This document shows positions 42,487-51,248 of a stretch of 61,368 nucleotides of DNA, piece after piece. This DNA comes from Pedobacter sp. (lineage in GTDB: Bacteria; Bacteroidota; Bacteroidia; Sphingobacteriales; Sphingobacteriaceae). Within the stretch, counting starts at the first letter, position 1. Each line of letters begins with the position of its first letter. Made by a program: the position numbers and the translations under genes. The stretch spans positions 1-61,368 of the forward strand of contig JANXVH010000129.1 in NCBI GenBank assembly GCA_025351765.1. Direction: 5' to 3'. The notes under the pieces are model-generated. The model was given only the letters and a program-made list of their open reading frames with translations, was not told where the DNA came from and ran no database searches.

Positions 42487-45241
42487 GAGAATGGGCCCTT
42501 TCTAGTTCATTTAATTCAGCAGAATAATCTTCAAGTGATTCGCAGTTGTATAAGCGTGGCGCTTCTCGAGACGGACGTTGTGTTTTAAGGCCACTTTTTT
42601 TGCTATCTAACATTTTCTGGATCAAGCGAGTACGCTCTATTTTTTGATCTTTTCTAACCTGTGCGTCACGGTCCATATCCCAATAGGCAATACCATCAAC
42701 AAAAGTCTTTTCAGCCCTTGCATAAATAGATAACGGATGATCAGACCAAACCACAATGTCTGCATCTTTGCCAGCTTTTAGACTCCCTACTTTGTTGTCA
42801 ATATGAAGCATTTTTGCAGGATTTAGCGTTACAAACTTAAGCGCATCTTCTTCAGACACGCCACCATATAAAACAGCTTTTCCAGCCTCCTGATTTAGCC
42901 TCCGCGCCATTTCAGCGTCATCGGAATTGAATGCAGTGGTAATACCTACGTTATGCATAATCTTACCATTATACGGTATGGCTTCTGCAACCTCTATTTT
43001 GTAAGCCCACCAATCAGAAAAAGTAGATGCAGCAATACCACGAGCTTTCATTTTATCGGCAACCTTATAACCCTCCAAAATGTGAGTAAATGTGTTAATC
43101 TTAAAGCCAAGACTATCTGCAACATTCATGAGCATGTTGATTTCAGATTGTACATAAGAGTGGCAGGTAATAAAGCGCTTATTATCCAGAATTTCAACAA
43201 TAGCATCAAGCTCTAAGTCTTTGCGTACGCTATTTCCTTTAACAGCAAGTGCCGCTTTATATTCCTTTGCACGGGTAAACTCATCCACAAAAGATTGTTC
43301 CACGCCCATTCTTGTTACAGGAAAACGTGCACCTGTTCCAAAATTACTTTGCTTAACATTCTCTCCTAATGCGAATTTGATGAAACCATCCGCACCTGCA
43401 AACTTTAATTCCTCAGGGAGCTTGCCCCAACGCAATTTGATCAGTTGAGATTGTCCGCCCACGGGGTTTGCAGACCCATGTAAAATATGAGATGTAGTTA
43501 CCCCCCCAGCCAGCTGGCGATAAATATTCACATCTTCAGAATTAATGATGTCTGCAATTCTTACTTCAGCCGAAGAAGATTGAGCACCCTCATTGATGCC
43601 GCCCGCACCTGCTATGTGCGAGTGCTCATCAATCATGCCTGCAGTAATGTGTTTTCCTGTAGCATCAATAACTCTTGCATTACCAGCGTCCAGGTTTTTT
43701 TCAACCGCTTTAATCTTGCCATTCTCTATTAATACATCTGCATTTTGTAAAATGCCTTCTTTCTCATTGGTCCATACGGTAGCATTTTTTAATAGTACGG
43801 TCTCTTGGGCTGGTTTAGTTGCATTTCCAAAAGCAGAAAAGGGATAAATCAACTGACCCGTAACAATAGGCTTTTTAGTATCAAGTTTCTTCACCACAGG
43901 CTTATTCAAACTGTCTTTTGGTGCAATGGTAAGACCGAAAGCGTCTTTTTTAACCAAAATAAAACGCTTGCCCTGCACCCAGTTTTCTTCTATAACATTT
44001 GTTTTTTTGAATAAACTATCAGATGTGATAATGAAGTTGGCTAGTTTACCTTTTTCTAGTGTTCCTACTTTATCAGAAATCCCTATCATCCCAGCCGGAA
44101 TTTCTGTAATTGATAACAGGGCTTGCTTTTCTGTTAAACCGTTATCTATTGCAGTGCGAATGTTAGTCCAGAAATCTTTTATGTTTTCTAACCCAAAAGC
44201 TGTCAGGGAAAACCTAATGCCGGCTTTTTCTAAAACGGCAGGATTGGTAGGTGCAAGCTCCCACCCTTTCATTTGAGCAAGCGTAATACTTCTTGCTTCT
44301 ACGGAGTCTTCCATATCATAGGCTTTTGCAAAATTGATAGGTACAATTAGGCTGGCGCCAGTAGCTTTCACGGCATCAATGCGCTGATATTCATCTCCAC
44401 CAGATTTGATAATGTATTGCTTGCCAAACTCTTTTCCAATTTTATCTGCGCGAAGAACATTTTGCCATCCATCGGTTTCAAATATCTGAGGGATATTTTG
44501 CTGATTGTTAAATTCAGCTAAGGAAATATTGTATTCTTCTTTCTGTTTACCATACCATTGTGCGTCATAATAAGTTTGACGCAATAAGGCAATGGAACCC
44601 ATTAATGAAGTAGGATAATCATTTTGAGAAGTGCCTTTGTTAAAGGAATAATTAGCAGACGCTTTAGCACTAAGTAGCGTACTGTTTTCTTTTTCGTCAC
44701 TAAGGGTTACAGCTGCAGATGTGCCTCTGGCAATACCATCCCGGTTAATTGCGTTAACACTTCCAAAACCCGCTTTACGTAAATCTTCGGCTTTTTTGAA
44801 GTCGCCGGCAAATATATTGCTTACTTGAGTCTCAGGTCTGATGGCTTCATTCCAGCCATAGGCGCCCTTCTTAGTTGAGGTAAAAATAGATTGACGGCCA
44901 CCCCCACCATTAAAACCCCGACCAGCTGCTGCTGCCTCTTCGGCTAAGCCATACGATGTAAACGCATCAATAAAAGAGGGGTAAACAAATTTCCCTTTAA
45001 GATCAACAACCACATAGCCTTTCGGTATGGCTGTTCCGATACCAACAGATTGAATTGTTTGACCTTTTACTAATAAAGTACCATTTTTAATGGTTTGGTT
45101 AGCGCTAACTACTATGTTTGCATTTGTAAAAGCAAATAAACCCTGTCTTACGTCATAAGAACCATTAACAGGATAAGTTTGTTGGGCAAAGATTAGTGTA
45201 GCAGAAAATACCAAAGCCAGGCTGAGTAGAATTTTCTTCAT
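42479..45241 (-). CDS. Exported tandem amidohydrolase, one degenerate and one intact domain
   Basis: The 920-residue exported protein (signal peptide LLSLALVFSATLIFAQQ) has two amidohydrolase domains. The first (residues ~25-430) has FTS instead of the HxH metal motif after VYPSFIDA and is likely inactive. The second (~475-850) keeps HITAGMIDEHSHIAGAG, a His in FITCHSYVQSE, INTFTHILEGYK and TTAFNSDDAEMARR, the set expected for a mono- or binuclear metal site. The C-terminal 70 residues are charged. It precedes the smaller degenerate homologue with an 8-bp overlap. Substrate unknown; peptidase or imidazolonepropionase-like activity is only family-level inference. Confidence 0.85.
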   Translation of the reverse strand: MKKILLSLALVFSATLIFAQQTYPVNGSYDVRQGLFAFTNANIVVSANQTIKNGTLLVKGQTIQSVGIGTAIPKGYVVVDLKGKFVYPSFIDAFTSYGLAEEAAAAGRGFNGGGGRQSIFTSTKKGAYGWNEAIRPETQVSNIFAGDFKKAEDLRKAGFGSVNAINRDGIARGTSAAVTLSDEKENSTLLSAKASANYSFNKGTSQNDYPTSLMGSIALLRQTYYDAQWYGKQKEEYNISLAEFNNQQNIPQIFETDGWQNVLRADKIGKEFGKQYIIKSGGDEYQRIDAVKATGASLIVPINFAKAYDMEDSVEARSITLAQMKGWELAPTNPAVLEKAGIRFSLTAFGLENIKDFWTNIRTAIDNGLTEKQALLSITEIPAGMIGISDKVGTLEKGKLANFIITSDSLFKKTNVIEENWVQGKRFILVKKDAFGLTIAPKDSLNKPVVKKLDTKKPIVTGQLIYPFSAFGNATKPAQETVLLKNATVWTNEKEGILQNADVLIENGKIKAVEKNLDAGNARVIDATGKHITAGMIDEHSHIAGAGGINEGAQSSSAEVRIADIINSEDVNIYRQLAGGVTTSHILHGSANPVGGQSQLIKLRWGKLPEELKFAGADGFIKFALGENVKQSNFGTGARFPVTRMGVEQSFVDEFTRAKEYKAALAVKGNSVRKDLELDAIVEILDNKRFITCHSYVQSEINMLMNVADSLGFKINTFTHILEGYKVADKMKARGIAASTFSDWWAYKIEVAEAIPYNGKIMHNVGITTAFNSDDAEMARRLNQEAGKAVLYGGVSEEDALKFVTLNPAKMLHIDNKVGSLKAGKDADIVVWSDHPLSIYARAEKTFVDGIAYWDMDRDAQVRKDQKIERTRLIQKMLDSKKSGLKTQRPSREAPRLYNCESLEDYSAELNELERAHSHE

Positions 45242-45354
45242 AAAATTTAGTTAAGTGGCTAAATCTATCATTAAAATACAGGAGAATCACTTTATAACAG
45301 GTATTTTACGCGTCTCAAAGTATTAGTAATAAAAAAAAAGCGTAACTCAGTCTT

Positions 45355-46121
45355 ATGGTAGAAAATTTCGTAAATGTTTTATTTAAAATATTCTCAATAT
45401 CAGCAATAAGGTATTTTATTGTGGCTGGCGTACCTTTCTTGATGTTTTATTGGCTGATGAATCCGAAATTCATTAAATCCAAAATCCAAAATAAAAAGCC
45501 AACTCAAACGGATTACGTAAGAGAGATTTTGCATTCAATGCAAAGTACAGCAGTAATGTCAATCATTGCCTACTTGGTGCTATTTACATCTTTTACCTCA
45601 TATACAATGGTTTACAAAACATTGCAGACTATGGGATGTGGTTTATAATTCCCGCAGTAATTGTCAGCCTAATCGTTCATGATACTTATTTTTACTGGAT
45701 GCATAGGTTACTGCATCATCCCAAGCTATTTAAATACACGCACTTAGTGCATCACAAATCCGTAAATCCTTCTCCTTGGGCATCCTACTCTTTTCATTTT
45801 TTTGAAGCCATTACTGAGGGTGCCATATTGCTTGTTATTGTAATGATCATACCTATGCACGGCATCAGTATTGGCCTGTTTGTGCTAATTGGATTTATGA
45901 TTAACGTTTATGGGCACTTGGGATATGAGGTTACGCCTAAATGGTTTAGAAATTCTTTTCTTTTTGAGATAAGTAATACTTCAACTTATCATAACCTTCA
46001 TCACAGTAAATTCAAAGGAAATTATAGTCTTTACTTTAGGTTTTGGGATAAAGTAATGGGAACAGAAAATCCCGATTATGTAAAAGAATATGACCGGATA
46101 CAAAATCAGCGTTTTGGTTAA
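45355..46121 (+). pseudogene. Sterol desaturase/fatty acid hydroxylase family gene with a frameshift
   Basis: Two overlapping frames make one protein. 45355-45648 encodes the N-terminal membrane part (YFIVAGVPFLMFYWLM, AVMSIIAYLVLFTSF). The following frame, open into 46121, has the di-iron His motifs HDTYFYWMHRLLHHP, HLVHHKSVNPSPW and TYHNLHHSKFKGNY. Adding one A to the run at 45616-45619 (four A, five expected) restores VYKNIADYGMWFIIPAV, which fits homologues. Either a real inactivating deletion or a homopolymer read error. Intact proteins hydroxylate or desaturate lipids at the membrane. Confidence 0.85.
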
Positions 46122-46183
46122 AAATCAATTTGTAGGATCAATAAAGACACGATATGTTTCCTTTAGCGTTAAATAGCGCTAAA

Positions 46184-46204
46184 AGCATCAATAACTCTTG
46201 CATT
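46184..46204. repeat. 21-bp exact copy of part of the amidohydrolase gene
   Basis: 46184-46204 in the gap after the desaturase gene is identical to 43661-43681 inside the second amidohydrolase domain (the codons for NARVIDA on the minus strand). Just to its left is the inverted repeat TTTAGCG/CGCTAAA (46162-46168/46177-46183). The remainder of 46122-46304 shows no gene. Confidence 0.6.
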
Positions 46205-46304
46205 TTCTCATGCAATTTCGATTATTAGCTATTCGCCTAATAAAATGTAGATTGGTTTTTACTTTGGACTTGAAAATTGCTATTTTAGGTGAAAAAATAT
46301 TCGC

Positions 46305-48938
46305 ATGAAAAAACATATATGGTCGTTTGCTGTAATCACTCTGTTTGCATTTAGCGCTTCCGCTCAGGATAAGAAAAACGCGTTAGAAAAGACGGTTGAT
46401 TCCGTTAAAAAAGTTATTGCTCTGCCTGTTAAGGCTAGCATCACAGAGAAAATCAAATCAAGCAAGAAAATAGATGGCTTATTTACCCTATATAAAGATA
46501 CCGTTACGGGTAACTTACAGATGTATGTAAAGAAGGATCAGTTGGGTAAGTCTTATATCTACCAAAGCTTTTCTATGGGCGGACCAACTACCCTGTTCTT
46601 AAACCAGAACATGATTAGAAGCACCATCTTGTTTCATATCAGCAAAGCCGATGATAAGATTGAATTCCTTAGGGAAAATACCAATTTCTACTATGATAAA
46701 GCTAATCCGGTAAGTAAAGCAGCAAATGTTGACGTCTCTGACGCAGTGTTTTATGCAGATAAATATATTGCAAATGATGAAGGCGGCTATCTAATACCGG
46801 TAGATGGGCTTTTTATTAGTGACAAGCTAGACCCTATAAAACCAAATTACCCGCCAGGGTTACCATCCGGTGCTATGTTTAATCTGGGTAACCTAAATAC
46901 TTCTAAATCTAAATATATAGCAGTAAAATCTTTTCTAGGCAATACTGATGTTGTGGTGGATCTTGCTTATGATAACCCGATGCCATTTAACGGAGGAGGA
47001 AAAGACATTACAGACGCCAGGTATGTGAGGGTAAAAATGCAACATTCATTCCTTGAAGTTCCTAAAAATGACTTCCGTCCACGTAGAGATGATCCAAGAG
47101 TAGGCTATTTTGGAGCAGAGGTTGATAACCTCACCTCTCTTTCTGCCACACCATATAAAGATTTTATTAGCCGTTGGAATTTAAAGAAAAAAGATCCATC
47201 TGCTAAATTAAGTGAGCCAGTAGCGCCTATTGTTTTCTGGATTGAAAACACTACACCCTTAGAATATCGGCCAATTATTAAAGAAGCCGGAGAGAAATGG
47301 AACGAAGCATTTGAAAAAGCAGGTTTTAAAAATGCGATTGTTATGAAACAAATGCCAGATCATGTAACCTGGGATCCGTCAGATATTGCCTACAATGTGA
47401 TTCGCTGGGTTTCTTCAGCTTACCCGTCATACGGCGCAATTGGCCCGAGTTTCTATAATCCCTTGAACGGACAAATCCTTGGTGCTGATATTACTGTTGA
47501 ATGGCGTTCTGGTGCTGGTGTAGCAGTAACCGACGAGCTTTATAATGGAGGCAATGCTGCCGCAATGCCCTTGCCGTGGGAAAGACCAACCGAAGCATTG
47601 GCTGAAACCCAGCAAGGTATGCGTTACAACAAAAACCACATGGCTACCTGTGCCCTTGCTCAGGATTTGAGTTTGCAATATCAAGCCGGGTTATCGGCCA
47701 TTGAGGTCTTGGACGCAGATATGACAGAAGCTAAAAGAGCAGAGACCATTAAGGAAATGCACAAGGAATTCCTGTATTATCTGATTATGCACGAAATGGG
47801 CCATACCTTAGGATTAAACCACAACATGAAGGCCAGCCAAATGCTTAGTCCGGCACAAATGAATGATGTTAAACTAACTCGAAAAATAGGTTTGCAAGGA
47901 TCTGTAATGGATTATCCGGCAATCAATGTGAGTTCTGATCGCAGTAAACAAGGCGATTATTATACTACAAAGGCTGGCCCTTATGATCTATGGGCTATTG
48001 AGTACGGTTATACGCCGTTTAAAGAGGCTGATGAAGAAGCAGGATTAAATAAAATATTAAGTAGGAGTATAGATCCCCAACTTGCATTTGGCAATGATGC
48101 AGATGATATGCGTAGTCCGGGTGGGGGTATAGACCCAAGGGTGAATGTGAATGACCAGACCAATGATATGGTTGCTTATGGCGAAGACAGGCTAAAGCTG
48201 ATCAATACCATGATCCCGAAATTGAAATCCAGGTTCAGTAAACCAAACCAAAGCTACCAGGAACTTCGTAGCCGTTACCTGCAACTTAACGGACAACGGT
48301 TAAGTATGGCTACAGCATTAAGCCGTTTTGTTGGTGGGGTATATGTTGACAGGAGCTTTGTTGGTCAGAAAACTTCAACGGCACCTTTTACCCCTGTACC
48401 TGAAGCCTACCAGAAGAAATCTTTAGCGCTATTGAGTAAATATGTATTTGCTCCTGATGCTTTTGATGCCGATAAAGACCTGTTCCCTTACCTGCAAATA
48501 CAACGCAGAGGCTTTGGTTTCTCTGGAAATAATGAAGATATTAAACCTCAAAACACCTTTTTATTACTACAAATGAATACGCTTGCGCAGTTGTTACACC
48601 CATCAACTTTGAGCAGAATTAACAACAGCGGCCTGTATGGCAATACCTATTCAGTTGCCAGTGTTTTGAATGATCTTTCTGACTATATCTTTGCTGCCGA
48701 TTTAAAAAGCAACGTTAACCTTTTCCGTCAAAATCTTCAAACAGAATATGTAAAAGCACTTACTGCTATTGTTGCTTCTCAGGGTGGTTATGATAATGCA
48801 AGCAAGGCTGCTGCTTTGTCTACCTTAATGAAAGTGAAAGACCAATTGAGTGCAGCCGCGAGTACTGATGAGCAAACTAAAGCGCATAGAACCGCACTTA
48901 AGTTTACAATTGAAAAAGCATTATCAGTAAATAACTAA
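46305..48938 (+). CDS. Exported zinc-dependent metalloprotease, DUF5117/DUF5118 type
   Basis: The 877-residue exported protein (signal peptide AVITLFAFSASAQDK) follows the Bacteroidota DUF5118-DUF5117-metalloprotease layout. The metal site HEMGHTLGLNHN at residues 496-507 is the extended HExxHxxGxxH metzincin motif, with Glu497 as catalytic base. The methionine turn is probably GSVMDYPAINV, about 40 residues later. The first ~350 residues are the family's own sandwich domains, and the end is helical. Likely periplasmic or surface. Its substrate is not known. Confidence 0.9.
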   Translation: MKKHIWSFAVITLFAFSASAQDKKNALEKTVDSVKKVIALPVKASITEKIKSSKKIDGLFTLYKDTVTGNLQMYVKKDQLGKSYIYQSFSMGGPTTLFLNQNMIRSTILFHISKADDKIEFLRENTNFYYDKANPVSKAANVDVSDAVFYADKYIANDEGGYLIPVDGLFISDKLDPIKPNYPPGLPSGAMFNLGNLNTSKSKYIAVKSFLGNTDVVVDLAYDNPMPFNGGGKDITDARYVRVKMQHSFLEVPKNDFRPRRDDPRVGYFGAEVDNLTSLSATPYKDFISRWNLKKKDPSAKLSEPVAPIVFWIENTTPLEYRPIIKEAGEKWNEAFEKAGFKNAIVMKQMPDHVTWDPSDIAYNVIRWVSSAYPSYGAIGPSFYNPLNGQILGADITVEWRSGAGVAVTDELYNGGNAAAMPLPWERPTEALAETQQGMRYNKNHMATCALAQDLSLQYQAGLSAIEVLDADMTEAKRAETIKEMHKEFLYYLIMHEMGHTLGLNHNMKASQMLSPAQMNDVKLTRKIGLQGSVMDYPAINVSSDRSKQGDYYTTKAGPYDLWAIEYGYTPFKEADEEAGLNKILSRSIDPQLAFGNDADDMRSPGGGIDPRVNVNDQTNDMVAYGEDRLKLINTMIPKLKSRFSKPNQSYQELRSRYLQLNGQRLSMATALSRFVGGVYVDRSFVGQKTSTAPFTPVPEAYQKKSLALLSKYVFAPDAFDADKDLFPYLQIQRRGFGFSGNNEDIKPQNTFLLLQMNTLAQLLHPSTLSRINNSGLYGNTYSVASVLNDLSDYIFAADLKSNVNLFRQNLQTEYVKALTAIVASQGGYDNASKAAALSTLMKVKDQLSAAASTDEQTKAHRTALKFTIEKALSVNN

Positions 48939-48972
48939 AGCGCTTAAATAGAAATCATTAAACCTGATTTCA

Positions 48973-49026
48973 AAAAGAGAAGTCCGGATGTTCTAAAATT
49001 ATTTCAGTCACCCGGACTTCTCTTTT
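48973..49026. terminator. Bidirectional long-stem terminator
   Basis: Arms 48973-48987 and 49012-49026 pair over 15 bp without mismatch, with a 24-nt loop. A-run before and T-run after let it serve both the protease gene and the convergent GNAT gene. Confidence 0.85.
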
Positions 49027-49035
49027 TATAAATAT

Positions 49036-49530
49036 TTACAGCAAACGGTTTTTTAAAGATTCCTTAACGTGATTATACCATTCTGATTTTAAAATGCTGA
49101 GAATGATAGAGTCTCTTCTATTTCCATCCGTCAGTTTTAAGCTCTGTCTTAATACCCCTTCGGGAGTACAACCAATGCTTTTCATAGCAGCTATACTGCG
49201 TTCGTTTCTCAAATCTGCCCTAAATTCTACCCTTTCCATGTTTAGCGTTTCAAAAGCAAATTTCAGAAGCAGGTATTTACAACGTTTGTTGATACCCGTT
49301 CCGCGGCTTCGCTCTGCATAAAAGGTGTAGCCTAATTGTGTTGTTTGATGAAAAAGCTGAATGTCGTAAAATCGCGTACAGCCCTGTTCGCCAACCAAAC
49401 TTACAGCCGAGTATTTCCATGTTTCTGGCTCATTTATAGCAAAAGGCCTTAAGTGTTCATAATCTTCTACTGTAAGCGGCTTGAGCAAAACACCATCATC
49501 CTCCAAAATATAGGTTTTAGAAAAGTCCAT
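49036..49530 (-). CDS. GNAT N-acetyltransferase (RimJ/RimL type)
   Basis: A ~164-residue acetyltransferase. The segment YTFYAERSRGTGINKRCKYLLLKFAFE includes the acetyl-CoA-binding R-G-T-G loop, and NERSIAAMKSIGCTPEGVLRQ plus DSIILSILKSEW match RimJ/RimL and related protein or small-molecule N-acetyltransferases. The frame is open to 49623, but homology begins near MDFSKTYILEDDGV, so the start is placed at 49530. Substrate unknown. Downstream of the lipoprotein gene on the same strand (31 bp gap with this start). Confidence 0.85.
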   Translation of the reverse strand: MDFSKTYILEDDGVLLKPLTVEDYEHLRPFAINEPETWKYSAVSLVGEQGCTRFYDIQLFHQTTQLGYTFYAERSRGTGINKRCKYLLLKFAFETLNMERVEFRADLRNERSIAAMKSIGCTPEGVLRQSLKLTDGNRRDSIILSILKSEWYNHVKESLKNRLL

Positions 49531-49561
49531 AAACGAAAGTAAGCAAATATCAGTTATTTCA

Positions 49562-49981
49562 TTAATCAAAAGTGATCTTGTCGGGTCCAGAAAGTTTTGA
49601 AACGTGGCAATTACAAGACCCACCCGCCACCTTTATGACAGCAACTTTAGTTTGCCCGGTAGACTCATTAGTCCCACTGATTTTGATGTCATTACCTTCT
49701 GATGATAGGTTATTCTTATAAGCATCATCAATTATTATGTAAGTGCCACGTGTAACGTTTATCGAAATCGCAGCTACACTTTTAATGGTGTCGCCAGTTT
49801 TTTGGTTTATCGCGCTGTAATTTTTTACATTCAGGCCGTTGCCATCTTTATCGGTAAACCTAAAACTGATCATAGCCAAGCTTTGGTCACAAACTAAAGA
49901 GTTGCAATTAGACTTTGTGTCTTCCTTATTGCACGAAAACATGCAGACTACAATTAATAAAAGAAAGGAAATTTTTTTCAT
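49562..49981 (-). CDS. Hypothetical lipoprotein
   Basis: The 139-residue protein has a lipoprotein signal (KKISFLLLIVVCMFSC, Cys16/17 region followed by NKEDTKSN). After it there are paired cysteines (NCNSLVCDQ and SCNCH) and a mostly beta-strand body (MISFRFTDKDGNGLNVKNYS, GTYIIIDDAYKN). No family recognised. It is probably anchored to the outer membrane facing the periplasm. Confidence 0.7.
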   Translation of the reverse strand: MKKISFLLLIVVCMFSCNKEDTKSNCNSLVCDQSLAMISFRFTDKDGNGLNVKNYSAINQKTGDTIKSVAAISINVTRGTYIIIDDAYKNNLSSEGNDIKISGTNESTGQTKVAVIKVAGGSCNCHVSKLSGPDKITFD

Positions 49982-50123
49982 GCTGTTCTAATTTAATGCT
50001 AATACGAACAAAAAGGCGAGAATGCTACATGGAATTGGGTACAAAAGTTTTAATTTGCTGTTCGACATTGGGGAGATTAAAGATGTTGGAGAAATGCCTG
50101 ATGTGTACTATCTTTATCAGATT

Positions 50124-50531
50124 ATGAAACCTAACAGAAGAAAATTTTTAGGAACCGCTGCGGCTCTTGCTGCAGGTACAGTTGCCGCTAAAGCAATGCC
50201 TTTTACAAGTATGGAAAATAAATATCCCGTTGTTCACCATGTGTTTTTTTGGTTAAAGAACCCAGATTCTAAAGAAGACAAAGATGCGTTGATAGCAGGT
50301 TTAAAGAAGCTGAAAAAAATTGAAACCGTTAAAGCGCTTCATGTAGGTGTTGTAGCCTCAACGGAAAAAAGAGACGTTGTAGATACTAGCTGGAGTGTAT
50401 CAGAACTGATGTTGTTTAGTGATTTAAAAGGACAAGAGGTATATCAAACACACCCACTACACCTAGAGTTTATCAAAATATGTAGCCCGCTGTGGGAAAA
50501 GGTTGTCGTTTATGATGTTATTGAGGTATAA
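50124..50531 (+). CDS. Tat-exported Dabb family protein (stress-responsive A/B barrel)
   Basis: The 135-residue mature-length protein starts with a twin-arginine signal (MKPNRRKFLGTAAALAAGTVAA). The following region, VVHHVFFWLKNPDSKEDKDAL ... HVGVVASTEKRDVVDTSWSVS ... YQTHPLHLEFIK, is the dimeric alpha/beta-barrel Dabb fold. The frame runs further upstream to 50022, but the Tat motif fixes the start at 50124. Export through Tat suggests a folded, perhaps cofactor-bearing protein in the periplasm. Activity unknown. Confidence 0.85.
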   Translation: MKPNRRKFLGTAAALAAGTVAAKAMPFTSMENKYPVVHHVFFWLKNPDSKEDKDALIAGLKKLKKIETVKALHVGVVASTEKRDVVDTSWSVSELMLFSDLKGQEVYQTHPLHLEFIKICSPLWEKVVVYDVIEV

Positions 50532-50569
50532 AGAGAAACATATTCTTTAAGTTTGAAAAAAAATAAATT

Positions 50570-51016
50570 ATGTATAACATATTAAAGAGCGCCCACTCCG
50601 GATGGCGTTATATTGTTTTAACGTTATTGATCCTGGCATTTGTACAAGCACTTGCAGGGTGGATGGGCAAAAAACCATATACCGAAACCAACAGGAAGTT
50701 TAATGTATTTACACTAATCTCAGCACACATACAGTTGCTGGTTGGCCTAATCCTTTATTTTATGAATGATTGGTATAAAGCCGATAGTAGTGTAGCGATG
50801 GGACGTTATTGGAAAATGGAACACATTGGTATGATGGTACTTGCTATTATTTTAATTACCTATGGTAATGCAAGATCTAAGAAAACAACAGATGCTGGGC
50901 CGGTTAGACACCGCAATATTGCCCTTTACTTTGGTTTAGCCCTGGTTCTTATTTTAGCAGCTATTATTGCAATGGTAAAAGCTGATCCAACACGCTCATT
51001 GTTTGGGGTTTCATAA
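50570..51016 (+). CDS. Four-helix membrane protein with conserved histidines
   Basis: The 148-residue protein has four membrane helices (YIVLTLLILAFVQALAGWM; LISAHIQLLVGLILYFM; HIGMMVLAIILITYG; NIALYFGLALVLILAAIIAM). His residues sit at or near helix starts: SAHSGW, SAHIQLL, EHIGMM and RHRNIAL. That layout is common in small heme b proteins, but heme binding here is only an inference. It lies 38 bp after the Dabb gene and probably shares its transcript. Confidence 0.7.
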   Translation: MYNILKSAHSGWRYIVLTLLILAFVQALAGWMGKKPYTETNRKFNVFTLISAHIQLLVGLILYFMNDWYKADSSVAMGRYWKMEHIGMMVLAIILITYGNARSKKTTDAGPVRHRNIALYFGLALVLILAAIIAMVKADPTRSLFGVS

Positions 51017-51032
51017 AATTGACAATTTAATT

Positions 51033-51061
51033 TTGCTTTGTAACTTTTATTTATATTTTTG
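51033..51061 (+). promoter_or_regulatory. trp promoter
   Basis: TTG at 51033-51035, 18-bp spacer, and TATTTTTG at 51054-51061, a perfect TAnnTTTG box. The start site would fall almost on the leader-peptide ATG at 51068, so that peptide would be translated from a nearly leaderless mRNA. Confidence 0.5.
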
Positions 51062-51067
51062 TTGAAC

Positions 51068-51145
51068 ATGATTAGCAATATACATACTTGGCAATGGCGC
51101 AGTAATTCTGAAAAGAGTTTCGTCCCTTCCTTGTGTACCTTATAG
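51068..51145 (+). CDS. trpL: trp operon leader peptide (25 aa) with two Trp codons
   Basis: The frame reads MISNIHTWQWRSNSEKSFVP then SLCTL and stops. Trp is the rarest amino acid, yet codons 8 and 10 are both TGG. It sits directly before a terminator hairpin and trpE. This is the design of a ribosome-mediated attenuator: with charged tRNA-Trp the peptide is finished and transcription stops; when it stalls, transcription continues. A short antiterminator is possible between 51117-51121 (GTTTC) and 51170-51174 (GAAAC), which overlaps the 5' arm of the terminator. Confidence 0.75.
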   Translation: MISNIHTWQWRSNSEKSFVPSLCTL

Positions 51146-51170
51146 TTATCAACCTAAACCGACCACATTG

Positions 51171-51199
51171 AAACCCGACGTAGACCACACGCCGGGTTT
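51171..51199 (+). terminator. trp attenuator terminator
   Basis: AAACCCG (51171-51177) pairs with CGGGTTT (51193-51199), with two further pairs inside and a loop of about 9 nt. TTTTATTTTTT follows. It lies 26 bp after the leader peptide stop and about 50 bp before trpE. Confidence 0.75.
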
Positions 51200-51248
51200 T
51201 ATTTTTTACAACTAATTTAAAATGAGATCCTGATGCAAATTCAGGATA

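Noticed and set aside
43926..44276. Plus-strand ORF of 116 codons inside the tandem amidohydrolase
   Set aside because: Shadow of a conserved coding region on the other strand with no independent start signal or similarity.
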